Below are positions 7,676 to 15,593 of a stretch of 32,466 nt of DNA, one piece after another. The DNA lies in contig JAJTGR010000001.1 in the NCBI GenBank assembly GCA_021299375.1, positions 1-32,466 on the forward strand, read 5' to 3'. A program made the position numbers and the translations under genes. Positions within the stretch are counted from its first letter, which is position 1. Each line of letters starts with the position of its first letter. Source of the DNA: Gemmatimonadota bacterium (GTDB taxonomy: Bacteria > Gemmatimonadota > Gemmatimonadetes > Gemmatimonadales > Gemmatimonadaceae). Below the pieces are notes generated by a model. The model did no database searches. It saw only the letters and a list, made by a program, of their open reading frames with translations, and was not told the DNA's origin.

Positions 7676-10600
7676 TGCGTCCATTTTTCACCTCCCCCAC
7701 CGTGCCGGCAGCCCAGCCCCTCTGCGATCTGCTCGATGCGATCGATCGGGGCGAGACGACGGGCGCGCGCCTCCAGATCGCCGCGGAGCTGCTGTACGGC
7801 CTCGGGTTCGATCGTGTGGTCGTCACGTTGCGGGACGCGTCGCTGAACCCGACGGTGGTGGCGCAGGCCGGGGTGCCGGAGAGCGAGTCGCTGACCGGCC
7901 TGGCCCTCAAGCCCCTCCCGGGATCCGTGTGGCGGCGGCGCTTGCCGCATCTCGAGCGCTTTCGGGTCGATGACCTGTGCCTGCTGGATGGAAGCGATCC
8001 GTGGGTCGCGCGCGAGTTCTTCGCCGCCGAGCCCGTGGTTGTCGAGGATCCCGATCGCTGGTTGCCGACGGACCTCATCGTCGGCGTCATGCGCGGCGCC
8101 CGTCATGACGTGCTCGGTATCATCAAGCTGTCCGGCCCGCGCGATGGGCGCCGGCCGAGTGCCCTGCTGCGGCGGGATATCGGGGCCATCATGCGGCACC
8201 TCGCGGCACGCATCGCCTTCGACGCTCTCGAAGCGTTGGCTCGGCAGCGGCACGAACGCCTCCAGCTGCTGCAGGAGGCGGGCGCCTCGTTCGCGCGCTC
8301 GCTGGACGAACCGGAGATCATTCGCGAGCTGGTGCGGCAGGCCCAGCGCGCCGTCCGGAGTGACGGGATCGCGATCCTGGTGCCCGATCTGCACAACGAC
8401 ATTCTCACGACGACGCTGCGGGTCGTACGCGGTGTCGAGCGCACCCGGGGGCCGGTGCGCCTGGGCGATGGGCTCGTGGCGGAGGTGGCGCGCAGCGGGC
8501 GACCGGCACGCGCGGGCGATCGGGATGCCGACCGGGCACGCGAGAAGGCCGGCCTCGCGCCCCCGCTTTCGATGTACGACATCGTCGGCGAGTCGGGGGC
8601 CGCGAGTTCGGTGCTGGCCGTGCCCGTTCGCGTGGGCACACGCCTCCTGGCGGTCCTTGCGGTCCATGCCAGTGCCAGTGACGTCTACTCCGCCGAGGAC
8701 GAAGAGGTGCTGGCGACCATGGCCTCGCAGGCGGCAACCGCCATCGCGAATGCCCGCCGGTACGCGGAAAGCGAGCGGGAGCGGCGGACCACGGAGGCGC
8801 TCGCCGACGTGGCGCGCGCCGTGGGCGAATCGCTGCGCTTGGGCGAGGTCTTGCGGCTCATCCTGCGGCATGCGGTCTCGCTGCTGGGGGTCGAAGGTGC
8901 CTGCATTGCGCTGCGCACCGGGGATTACCTGCACATCGTCGCCGCCATCGGCAGCGCCGACGTGTTGAGCGGTGTGCACCTCCCGGTGAGCGGGAGCCTG
9001 ATCGGACGGTCGGTGCTGAGCAACGAACTCGTCCTCGTGAACGAATTCGGGCACGAGATGGTCTTCAGCCGGGCCATGCAGCACCTGGCCCGCATCCAGC
9101 GCACGATCATTGCGCCGTTCGTGACCGCGCAGGGGACGATTGGCAGCATCGCCGTCATCAACCGCGAGCGGCCATTCGATCAGGACGATGGCAAGGTGCT
9201 GCAGCGCCTAGCCGACCAGGTCTCCGTGGCCATCGTGAACGCGCGCCTGTTCGAAGAGATCGAGCGGGCCACGCGCGAGTGGAAGGTGGCCTTCGACAGT
9301 ACGGCCAGTGGCATGGTGGTGCTCGAGGAATCGCTCACCGTGAGCCGCTGCAACACGCGTGCGGCCGAGCTCTGCGGTGTCGCGATCCCCACGCTGCTCG
9401 GTCAGCGTTTTCGCAACGCCCTCATCGGTCCCGACAGCAGTCCCGACGGCCGCGCGGTCGATGCGTTCATCGCCCGGGCGATGCAGCAGGGAGTGCCGGT
9501 GCGCGAGACCGTGCGGCACCTCGCCACCGGGCGGCTGTATTCGCTACTGGCGGCGCCGCATCCGGATGGCGGGTGCGTCATCACGTTCGACGATGTGACC
9601 GAGTCCTCGCGCCTCGCTGAGCAGCACGCGAAGGTGCTCGATACGGTGTCGGATGCGATCATCATCACGAGTCATGACGGCGGCATCACCTTTGCCAACT
9701 CTGCGGCACAGGTGCTGTTCGCGCGGGAGCGGCTCGTCGGGGTGTTGTCCGAAACGCTGGTCCCCGGCGAATGGCTGAGCCAGGTCAGGATGCACGAAGC
9801 GGCGGCCCGTCGCGGTGAGCGGGCGCGATATGAGTGTGAAGTGCTCCGGTCCGACGGGTCGCGTCGGGCGGTGCAGGTGAGCACGGCGCCGCTCTACGAG
9901 CTGGGGGAGATCGTCGGGACTGTCGCTTGTCTGCGCGACATCACCGAGCGGCGCGCCGAGGCAACCGCCCTCGAACGATCGGAGCAGCGGTATCGCCGGC
10001 TGGTGGACACGGCGACGGACGCCATCTTCACGGTCGACGCCAACGGCCGGCTCACCTCGGTGAATCCCGCATTCCTGCACGAGGCAGGGCTCACGGTCGA
10101 GCAGGTGCTCGGTCAGGACTTTCTCCGCCTCGTCGATCCGATCGATCGCGACCTTGCCGACCGGGAGATGCGCGCCACCCTGCGCGGCGAGCGATGCCGG
10201 GTTCAGCTGCGCTGCCTGGGGGCCTCCGGGTCGCGCCTGACCACGGTGACCACGGCGCCCTTCGAGCAGGACGGCCGAGTCGTGGGAGCGCTCGGCATCG
10301 TGCGTGACATCACGAACGATGAGGTCCGTCGCGAAGCGCAAGTGCAGCAGGCCCGACTCGCCGCCGTGGGCCAGTCGCTCGGACGCGTCGCGAATGAACT
10401 GAACAATCCGCTCGCCAGCCTGTTGGCCGTGGCCGAGTTGGAGGCGGCGTCGCCGACGTTGCATGGTGACGACCGGCGGGCGCTCGAGCAAATCCTCGAG
10501 GAAGCGCGGCGCGCCTCGCAGATCGTGGGACAGCTGCTCGACACCACTGCGGACACGCCGTCGCCGGTTGGTGGCCGGGCCCCGGTGGACCTCAACGCCG

Positions 10601-11508
10601 TGCTGCGGCGCAGCCTCGAGCATCATGGCTACTCGCTGCGGGCGGCCGGGATCACGGTCGAGCGTCAGTTGGCCGACGACCTGCCGATGGTGGAGGGCGA
10701 TGCCTTGCAGTTGCAGCAGGTGCTCTCCAACCTGATCGTGAACGCCGAGCAGGTGTTGGGTGAGCATCAGGGAGCGCGCCAGCTGGTCGTCACGTCGACG
10801 GTGCAGGGCCGTGAGGTGCGGGTGACGGTGCAGGACAGCGGGCCGGGTATCCCGGCGCTGTATCTGGCGCGTGTCACCGCGCCGATGTTCACCACGCGGG
10901 CCGCGCGCGGGCATCGGGGACTGGGACTGACGATCGCGAACACCATCGTGCTCGATCACTCTGGCACACTCGACATCGAATCACCGACCGCAGGCGGTGC
11001 CGCATTCACCGTGCGCCTGCCGATCATGACGGCCACGGCACTCTCGGCCCATGCCGAGGCCGTCGCGCGGGCCGAGTCGGAGCTGGTGGCCCGGCAGACG
11101 CCGTCGAGCGGGAGTCGCCCGGTGTCCGCGAATCGGCAGCGCCGCATCCTCCTCATCGAGGACGAGGTCACGCTTCGCACGGCGATCAGCCGTTTCCTGC
11201 AGAGCTGCGACTACGCCGTCGAGATCGCGGAGAGCGGGGCCGCCGCGCTGGCGGTCCTCGCCCATCAGCAATTCGACCTGATCCTGCTCGACCTGCGCAT
11301 GCAGGAGATGAGCGGTGAGCGAGTCTACGAGGCCATGCAGGCCGCGCTGCCGGATCAGGCCGAGCGCGTGGTGTTCGTGACCGGCGACCTGCACAGCGAG
11401 CACGCCGCCCAGTTCATCCGGCAAACCGGGCGGCCGGTGCTGGCCAAGCCGTTCACGCTCACGGAACTGGCCACGCGTATTGCGCAGCTGCTGGGCGCCG
11501 AGGCTTGA
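7675..11508 (+). CDS. multi-sensor hybrid histidine kinase with C-terminal receiver; H-box His replaced by Asn
   Basis: 1277 residues with no clear membrane segment, so probably cytosolic. From the N-terminus I read three GAF-like domains (about 15-190, 205-358, 372-529), three PAS domains (about 532-642, 652-762, 767-882) and a HisKA dimerisation region (about 888-962). A HATPase_c domain (about 1005-1115; N-box NLIVNAEQ, G-boxes DSGPGIP and GHRGLGLTIA) and a receiver domain (about 1157-1275) follow. The receiver is complete: acidic pair ED, phospho-acceptor Asp1206 in LLDLRM, Thr in VTGD, Lys in AKPF. The H-box reads VANELNNPLASLL, so residue 907, where the phospho-acceptor His normally stands (AHELNNPL), is Asn (AAT at 10393-10395). 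Autophosphorylation by the usual route is therefore doubtful. Start chosen at the TGATG overlap at 7675. It is followed after seven bases by a peptidase gene, probably in the same transcript. Confidence 0.9.
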   Translation: MRPFFTSPTVPAAQPLCDLLDAIDRGETTGARLQIAAELLYGLGFDRVVVTLRDASLNPTVVAQAGVPESESLTGLALKPLPGSVWRRRLPHLERFRVDDLCLLDGSDPWVAREFFAAEPVVVEDPDRWLPTDLIVGVMRGARHDVLGIIKLSGPRDGRRPSALLRRDIGAIMRHLAARIAFDALEALARQRHERLQLLQEAGASFARSLDEPEIIRELVRQAQRAVRSDGIAILVPDLHNDILTTTLRVVRGVERTRGPVRLGDGLVAEVARSGRPARAGDRDADRAREKAGLAPPLSMYDIVGESGAASSVLAVPVRVGTRLLAVLAVHASASDVYSAEDEEVLATMASQAATAIANARRYAESERERRTTEALADVARAVGESLRLGEVLRLILRHAVSLLGVEGACIALRTGDYLHIVAAIGSADVLSGVHLPVSGSLIGRSVLSNELVLVNEFGHEMVFSRAMQHLARIQRTIIAPFVTAQGTIGSIAVINRERPFDQDDGKVLQRLADQVSVAIVNARLFEEIERATREWKVAFDSTASGMVVLEESLTVSRCNTRAAELCGVAIPTLLGQRFRNALIGPDSSPDGRAVDAFIARAMQQGVPVRETVRHLATGRLYSLLAAPHPDGGCVITFDDVTESSRLAEQHAKVLDTVSDAIIITSHDGGITFANSAAQVLFARERLVGVLSETLVPGEWLSQVRMHEAAARRGERARYECEVLRSDGSRRAVQVSTAPLYELGEIVGTVACLRDITERRAEATALERSEQRYRRLVDTATDAIFTVDANGRLTSVNPAFLHEAGLTVEQVLGQDFLRLVDPIDRDLADREMRATLRGERCRVQLRCLGASGSRLTTVTTAPFEQDGRVVGALGIVRDITNDEVRREAQVQQARLAAVGQSLGRVANELNNPLASLLAVAELEAASPTLHGDDRRALEQILEEARRASQIVGQLLDTTADTPSPVGGRAPVDLNAVLRRSLEHHGYSLRAAGITVERQLADDLPMVEGDALQLQQVLSNLIVNAEQVLGEHQGARQLVVTSTVQGREVRVTVQDSGPGIPALYLARVTAPMFTTRAARGHRGLGLTIANTIVLDHSGTLDIESPTAGGAAFTVRLPIMTATALSAHAEAVARAESELVARQTPSSGSRPVSANRQRRILLIEDEVTLRTAISRFLQSCDYAVEIAESGAAALAVLAHQQFDLILLDLRMQEMSGERVYEAMQAALPDQAERVVFVTGDLHSEHAAQFIRQTGRPVLAKPFTLTELATRIAQLLGAEA

Positions 11509-11515
11509 GGGCGGC

Positions 11516-12295
11516 ATGTCCACGTCGCTCACGCTCTCGACGGCCGACCGTCTCACCGTGCGCTCGGCGATTGCCCCGTTACTGGCCGACGCCCGCATCG
11601 CGTCGCCGCTGACTTCGCAGCTGCTGGGCGGGGATGTGGTGCACCTCGTCGATGGCCGCGGTGACTGGCTGCTTGTGCGCGGCGCCGACGACTACGAGGG
11701 ATGGACGCACATCGGGTATCTGACGAGCTGTGCCGGCACGGAGATCACCTGGCGGATTTCGCTTGGTTGCCAGATGCGGGACGCGACCGGTGCCACGCGG
11801 GCCCTGCCGCTGGGCGCGCGGGTCGCGCCCGGGGCGGAGGTCATTGACGGCCTCGCCATTCCTCCTGAGGCGCGCGCCACACGCTTTCCGCGCGAACGCG
11901 CGGCCATCGCCCGCAGTGCTGCCACGCTGTTCACCGGAGCGAGCTATCTGTGGGGCGGGGTGACGCCGTGGGGCGTGGACTGTTCCGGTCTGGCCCAACG
12001 CGTGTTTGCGCTGCACGGCGTACCGCTGCCGCGTGATGCCTGGCAGCAGGCGGAGGCGGCACCGCAGGTGGCAGACGACGCCGACGCTGCACACGAGCCG
12101 GCCGACCTGCTGTTCTTTTCCGACCGCGAGGACCGCCGCATCACGCACGTCGGCATTGCGTTGGGCGACGGACACATGGTACACAGTGCGTTGATGCGCG
12201 GCGGTGTGCACATCGAGCGGCTCGACGCCGACGACCCGTACGTCGCGCGGCTGCGAGCCCAGTGCACGGGAGTGCACCGGGTGCGAATGGGGTGA
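11516..12295 (+). CDS. SH3-like plus NlpC/P60 cysteine peptidase, YkfC-like
   Basis: 259 residues. The N-terminal half (about 10-75) is SH3b-like, and the C-terminal half (about 130-255) is an NlpC/P60 domain. The catalytic Cys156 is in WGVDCSGL, His211 in THVGIAL and a third polar residue, His223, in MVHSA. The layout matches YkfC-type gamma-D-glutamyl-L-diamino-acid endopeptidases, which cut peptidoglycan-derived peptides. No signal peptide is visible, so an intracellular murein-peptide recycling role is more likely than wall lysis (inference). The ATG at 11516 follows the kinase stop by seven bases with a GAGGG sequence just upstream. Two alternative upstream starts inside the kinase end are less likely. 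The stop codon is followed at once by repeat array C. Confidence 0.87.
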   Translation: MSTSLTLSTADRLTVRSAIAPLLADARIASPLTSQLLGGDVVHLVDGRGDWLLVRGADDYEGWTHIGYLTSCAGTEITWRISLGCQMRDATGATRALPLGARVAPGAEVIDGLAIPPEARATRFPRERAAIARSAATLFTGASYLWGGVTPWGVDCSGLAQRVFALHGVPLPRDAWQQAEAAPQVADDADAAHEPADLLFFSDREDRRITHVGIALGDGHMVHSALMRGGVHIERLDADDPYVARLRAQCTGVHRVRMG

Positions 12296-12315
12296 CGACT
12301 GGGAACGGCGGGACG

Positions 12316-12440
12316 GCGCGAGCTAGAGGGCGCGAGCTAGAGGGCGCGAGCTAGACGGCGCGAGCTAGAACGCGCGAGCTAGACGGCGCGAGCTAGACGG
12401 CGCGAGCTAGAACGCGCGAGCTATAACGCGCGAGCTAACG
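12316..12440. repeat. 14-bp tandem array C (GCGCGAGCTAGANG units)
   Basis: Nine cores GCGCGAGCT start at 12316, 12330, 12344, 12358, 12372, 12386, 12400, 12414 and 12428, each 14 bp apart, with a decayed copy at 12440. Seven of the nine continue into CTAG, the later two into CTAT and CTAA. Because the period is not a multiple of three, the TAG/TAA triplets fall in all three plus-strand frames. The array begins 20 bases after the NlpC/P60 stop codon, after a GGGAACGGCG boundary motif. Confidence 0.95.
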
Positions 12441-12465
12441 CGCGCAACCCACGTCGCGCCCCCCG

Positions 12466-12545
12466 GTCTCGCGCCGGTTCGCTCGCGCCCTTCAGCTCGC
12501 GCCCCTCAGCTCGCGCCCTTCAGCTCGCGCCCTTTAGCTCGCGCC
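12466..12545. repeat. 14-bp tandem array D (inverted partner of C)
   Basis: Cores AGCTCGCGCC or close variants start at 12466, 12480, 12494, 12508, 12522 and 12536, again 14 bp apart; the first two are degenerate. This is the reverse complement of array C, with the switch in orientation near 12445-12460. On the minus strand it begins 12 bases after the stop of the DUF6941-like gene. Both convergent genes therefore end in sense-oriented GCGCGAGCT units. Together C and D could pair as a long imperfect hairpin. Confidence 0.93.
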
Positions 12546-12557
12546 TTCCGTCTGCCC

Positions 12558-12989
12558 TCAGCTGACCATCTGTCCCGGTCCTGCCGGCACCACCGGCGGT
12601 GCGCCGCCGCGGACATGCAGCACCAAGTCGGCGGCGTCCCGCTGGCCGATGGCGACACGCATGTGGTAGTCGCCGAGCATGTCCAGCGGCAGGTCGAGCT
12701 GCACGATGATCGGCATGTCCAGTTCCGTCGTGCCCGGCGGGGGCGGCCCGACCTCGAGTTGGGCCTCGGACGTCCACAGGTCCAGTCCGCGCGGGTTGAC
12801 CCAGCGAAGGACCATGGTGTGATGCCCCACGTCGACGGCGGTGGCCTTGAGGCGCAGCACGAACGTCGTGCGCGGGTGCAGGGCAGGGAACTGCCCGACA
12901 TGGACCGCATCGAAGATCCCCAGGATGTTCAGCTTGCCTTCCTGGGAGATGTTGGCGGCGTCGGAGAAGAGGGCGAAGGAAACGTGCAT
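12558..12989 (-). CDS. DUF6941-like hypothetical protein
   Basis: 143 residues, with no signal peptide and no membrane segment. The opening (MHVSFALFSDAANISQEGKL, then LGIFD) resembles a small conserved family I know as DUF6941, whose members share an N-terminal cytosolic-looking beta-rich fold. Sequence alternation suggests a beta-sandwich: residues about 40-60 and 85-125 read as paired strands. Function is unknown. The family assignment is from memory of the N-terminal pattern and is only moderately sure. The ATG at 12989 lies six bases after a TACTTT -10-like hexamer, so the mRNA may be leaderless. It diverges from the EamA gene across 65 bases. Confidence 0.7.
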   Translation of the reverse strand: MHVSFALFSDAANISQEGKLNILGIFDAVHVGQFPALHPRTTFVLRLKATAVDVGHHTMVLRWVNPRGLDLWTSEAQLEVGPPPPGTTELDMPIIVQLDLPLDMLGDYHMRVAIGQRDAADLVLHVRGGAPPVVPAGPGQMVS

Positions 12990-12995
12990 GGTGGG

Positions 12996-13001
12996 AAAGT
13001 A
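12996..13001 (-). promoter_or_regulatory. -10-like hexamer for a leaderless DUF6941-like transcript
   Basis: TACTTT reads on the minus strand from 13001 to 12996, with six bases (CCCACC) between it and the ATG at 12989. That is the distance expected when transcription starts on the start codon. No convincing -35 is visible. Confidence 0.4.
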
Positions 13002-13043
13002 ACGGGGCTACGGCGCAGCTACCTGCCTCGACCGGGGACCGCC

Positions 13044-13049
13044 TACATT
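13044..13049 (+). promoter_or_regulatory. -10-like hexamer for a leaderless EamA transcript
   Basis: TACATT on the plus strand is followed by GCGTG and the ATG at 13055, so the expected transcription start falls on or next to the start codon. No Shine-Dalgarno sequence and no clear -35 are present. It mirrors the hexamer of the divergent gene. Confidence 0.4.
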
Positions 13050-13054
13050 GCGTG

Positions 13055-14035
13055 ATGACCTCGTTGTCCACGGCCGAACGCCCCGTCGTCGTCCCCCCAG
13101 AGCGCACACCGGCGGCCGCGCCGCACGGGTTCAGCGCCACCGACGCCGGGCTGGTGCTCATGGCCGTGATCTGGGGGGTGAACTACAGCGTCGTGAAGGC
13201 CGGCCTGCGCTCCCTGACCCCCTTGGCGTTCAATGGCGCGCGCGTCACCCTGGCCGCTGTGGTGCTGTTCGCCGTGGCCGCCCTGGTGCGCGATGCGCGC
13301 TGGCCATCACGGCGGGACACGGGGCGTCTGCTCGCACTCGGGCTCATGGGTAATGGCGTCTACCAGGTGCTGTTCATCTTCGGCATGGCTCGTACCCGTG
13401 CCGGGGTGGCGGCGCTCATCGTCGCCGCTGGCCCGGCGTGGATTGCCATCATCTCGCGGCTCATGGGGCGTGAGCGGCTGTCGTCGATGGGGTGGACGGG
13501 CATCGGGCTGCAACTGGTCGGCGTGGCCTGCGTCGTGGGCAGCGCGCGCGGGTTCGACGGGGGACGTGAGGTCATGTTCGGCGCCGCCCTCATCGCCAGT
13601 GGGAGCATCTGCTGGGCGCTGTTCAGCGTGCTGCTGCAGCCCTATACGCAGCACGCGCATCCGCTGCATCTCTCGGCCATCACCATGGCGAGCGGCGCCC
13701 TGCTCATCGTACTGATGGCGCTCCCCGACCTGCAGCGCCTCGAGTGGATGGCCGTCCCCGCGGCGGCCTGGGGCGCGGTGGCATACGCGGGCATCGGCGC
13801 GCTGGTGGTGGCCTACCTGCTGTTCTATCGCGGTGTGCGGGTGCTCGGGCCGACGCGGACGGCCGTGTACGGCAACCTGCAGCCCATCATTGCGCTGGCT
13901 GTCGCATGGGTGATGCTGCACGAGCGGCCGACCGCGTGGCAGCTGACCGGCACCGGCTTCGTGATGGGTGGCCTGCTGCTCTCGCGCCTGGCGCGCGTGC
14001 GGCCCGCGCCGCTGGCCGTGGGAGCGCGGCGATGA
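13055..14035 (+). CDS. EamA-family (DMT) transporter
   Basis: 326 residues with about ten hydrophobic helices in two EamA repeats (roughly 25-160 and 170-310). The first opens with AVIWGVNYSVVKAGLR, the usual W-G-x-N-[YF] signature. The second closes with the YGNLQPIIALAVAWVMLHERPT pattern (Pro in the helix, Glu at its end) typical of RhaT/YdcZ-like drug/metabolite exporters. Substrate cannot be told from sequence; metabolite or amino-acid export is common in the family. Either GTG 13052 or ATG 13055 could start; ATG is preferred because of the -10-like hexamer spacing. The stop overlaps the HAD gene start (ATGA). Confidence 0.9.
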   Translation: MTSLSTAERPVVVPPERTPAAAPHGFSATDAGLVLMAVIWGVNYSVVKAGLRSLTPLAFNGARVTLAAVVLFAVAALVRDARWPSRRDTGRLLALGLMGNGVYQVLFIFGMARTRAGVAALIVAAGPAWIAIISRLMGRERLSSMGWTGIGLQLVGVACVVGSARGFDGGREVMFGAALIASGSICWALFSVLLQPYTQHAHPLHLSAITMASGALLIVLMALPDLQRLEWMAVPAAAWGAVAYAGIGALVVAYLLFYRGVRVLGPTRTAVYGNLQPIIALAVAWVMLHERPTAWQLTGTGFVMGGLLLSRLARVRPAPLAVGARR

Positions 14036-14721
14036 AGGTGGTGCTGTTCGATATCGATGGCACCCTGCTGCGCACCGACGGCGCGGGCCGCCGTGCCATG
14101 GAGCACGCGTTGCGCACCGTGTTCGGGGTGGGGGGGGATCCGTCGTATCGCTACGACGGCAAGACCGACCGCCAGATCACGCGCGAGCAAATGCGCGCCG
14201 CCGGTTTCGAGGACGCCGAGATCGATCGGCGCCTGCCCGACGTCCTCGACACGTACGTCGCACACCTGACCGCCGATCTGACGGCGCGTCCCGAGCAGGC
14301 GCAGCTCTGCGCCGGCATTCCGCTGCTGCTCGCGCGACTCCGCACGATGCCCGGCATCACGCTCGGTCTGCTCACCGGTAACATCGAGGAGGGGGCACGA
14401 CAGAAGCTGCGCGCGGTGGACGTGGCGTGGGAACAGTTCGTGGTGAATGCCTTCGGCAGTGACCACGAGCATCGTCCCGCACTGCCGGCGGTGGCCCAAC
14501 ACCGGGCGCGTACCCTGCTCGGCCGCGATGTCCCCGGGCATCGCATGGTCATCATCGGTGACACGCCTGCCGACATCCATTGCGGCCGCGCGCTCAACGT
14601 GCGGGCCATCGGCGTGGCCACCGGCCACTACTCGGTGAGCGACCTCTCGGCGCACGATCCGGCGGCGGTATTCCCGACCCTCGAGGCGACGGAATCGGTG
14701 ATCGAGGCCATCCTGGCGTGA
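14032..14721 (+). CDS. HAD-superfamily hydrolase (phosphoglycolate phosphatase-like)
   Basis: 229 residues. HAD motif I is DIDGT at residues 7-11 (nucleophile Asp7, acid Asp9). Motif II is the Thr in LLTGN, and motif III/IV is IGDTPADI near the C-terminus. An alpha-helical C1 cap sits between (about 17-85; DGKTDRQI resembles the PGPase G-x-x-D cap). Such enzymes remove phosphate from small metabolites; phosphoglycolate is one possibility, but the substrate is not readable. The start overlaps the EamA stop by ATGA, and its own stop overlaps the next gene by GTGA. The three genes are therefore one transcription and translation unit. Confidence 0.85.
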   Translation: MKVVLFDIDGTLLRTDGAGRRAMEHALRTVFGVGGDPSYRYDGKTDRQITREQMRAAGFEDAEIDRRLPDVLDTYVAHLTADLTARPEQAQLCAGIPLLLARLRTMPGITLGLLTGNIEEGARQKLRAVDVAWEQFVVNAFGSDHEHRPALPAVAQHRARTLLGRDVPGHRMVIIGDTPADIHCGRALNVRAIGVATGHYSVSDLSAHDPAAVFPTLEATESVIEAILA

Positions 14722-15473
14722 GCAACGCCGGCCCGACCGGTCTGCCGTCCGCCACGGGTCCGCTCCCGGTGCGCGTGGTGGGCATCGTGCGCGGGCGCGA
14801 CATCGATGCCGAGGCCACGGTGGCACTCGACGACGCGGCGCTGGTGCTGTCGTGGCCGCAGGCGGCAGCGTGGCGCCTCGGCCTCACCGGCATCGAGGGG
14901 GTGGCCGTGGGGGCGCGGACGCTGACGGCCTACCTGCGGGATCACGACGTGCTCGAACTCACCGGCGACGAGACGCTGCGCCCCCTGGCGCTGGCGCTCA
15001 TCGGTCGGGCGTGTCAGCTCCCCGAGTTGACGCGCGGCTTGCGCGGTTTCGGCGCCGTGGGCACGGCGGCGCCGCTGCACGACGCTCATGACCGCTGGTT
15101 CGCGCCGCTGTTGGAGGCGCGCCGCGCCGTCCACGGCGTCAGTGATCCGACCCGCCACGTCGCCCTCATGGACGGCGTGGCGCTGGCCGACCTGATGCGG
15201 CAGCGCATCGCCCAGATCGCGGCGCGGCAGGTACCCGGTGATGCCGCCGAGCAGCGTGCGCTGGAGGCGGCCATCGAAGACGAGGCGTCACCAGTGTTCG
15301 CGGCCCTGGCGCGTCTCGCACTGGCCGGAGACGTGGTGCGGCACGGCAGTGAGGAGACGCGCCTGGCCGATTGGCGCCGCTGGGTGGACGCGGCGCAGCG
15401 CGTGTTCGCGGAGGCGGACGAAGGCTGGCGCGCCGTGGAAGAGCTGCTGGGCGCTGGGGGCGGATCGAGGTAA
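14718..15473 (+). CDS. hypothetical protein, third gene of the EamA-HAD unit
   Basis: 251 residues from a GTG that overlaps the HAD stop (GTGA). I do not recognise the family. There is no signal peptide or membrane helix. The N-terminal 90 residues alternate short beta strands (VRVVGIVRGRDID, ALVLSW, VAVGARTLTAYL, VLELTGD), somewhat like a PH-like or small beta-barrel fold. The remainder is helical and Ala/Arg-rich, with a conserved-looking GFGAVGTAAPLHDAHDRW turn in the middle. Context says only that it is co-translated with a transporter and a phosphatase. Later in-frame starts exist, but the overlap favours this one. Confidence 0.65.
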   Translation: MSNAGPTGLPSATGPLPVRVVGIVRGRDIDAEATVALDDAALVLSWPQAAAWRLGLTGIEGVAVGARTLTAYLRDHDVLELTGDETLRPLALALIGRACQLPELTRGLRGFGAVGTAAPLHDAHDRWFAPLLEARRAVHGVSDPTRHVALMDGVALADLMRQRIAQIAARQVPGDAAEQRALEAAIEDEASPVFAALARLALAGDVVRHGSEETRLADWRRWVDAAQRVFAEADEGWRAVEELLGAGGGSR

Positions 15474-15497
15474 CGGCGTTACTGCGCAAGCCAATGG

Positions 15498-15593
15498 GCG
15501 CGAGCCACGAATCGCGAGCCCTCGTACGCGGCACGCAACGGGGCTCGCGACTGCGGGCGTTCGCCCCCATGCTCGCGCCCCCGCGCTCGCGCC
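15498..15593. repeat. degenerate inverted 14-bp array E
   Basis: On the plus strand, GCGCGAGC-type cores sit at 15498 and 15512 (14 bp apart). After a short gap the reverse-complement form (GGCTCGCG, TGCTCGCG, CGCTCGCG) appears at 15542, 15570 and 15584, with a decayed copy at 15556, still in 14-bp register. It lies between the convergent ends of the 251-residue gene (stop at 15473) and the FeoB-associated gene (stop at 15620). Each gene sees the sense-oriented core after its stop. The right boundary CGCGCCGTTCCGCC matches the edge motif of arrays A and B. Confidence 0.85.

Noticed and set aside
12440-12545. Standard rho-independent terminator
   Set aside because: The inverted arrays can pair, but no T-run follows on either strand. 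A termination role is possible but not of the textbook form.
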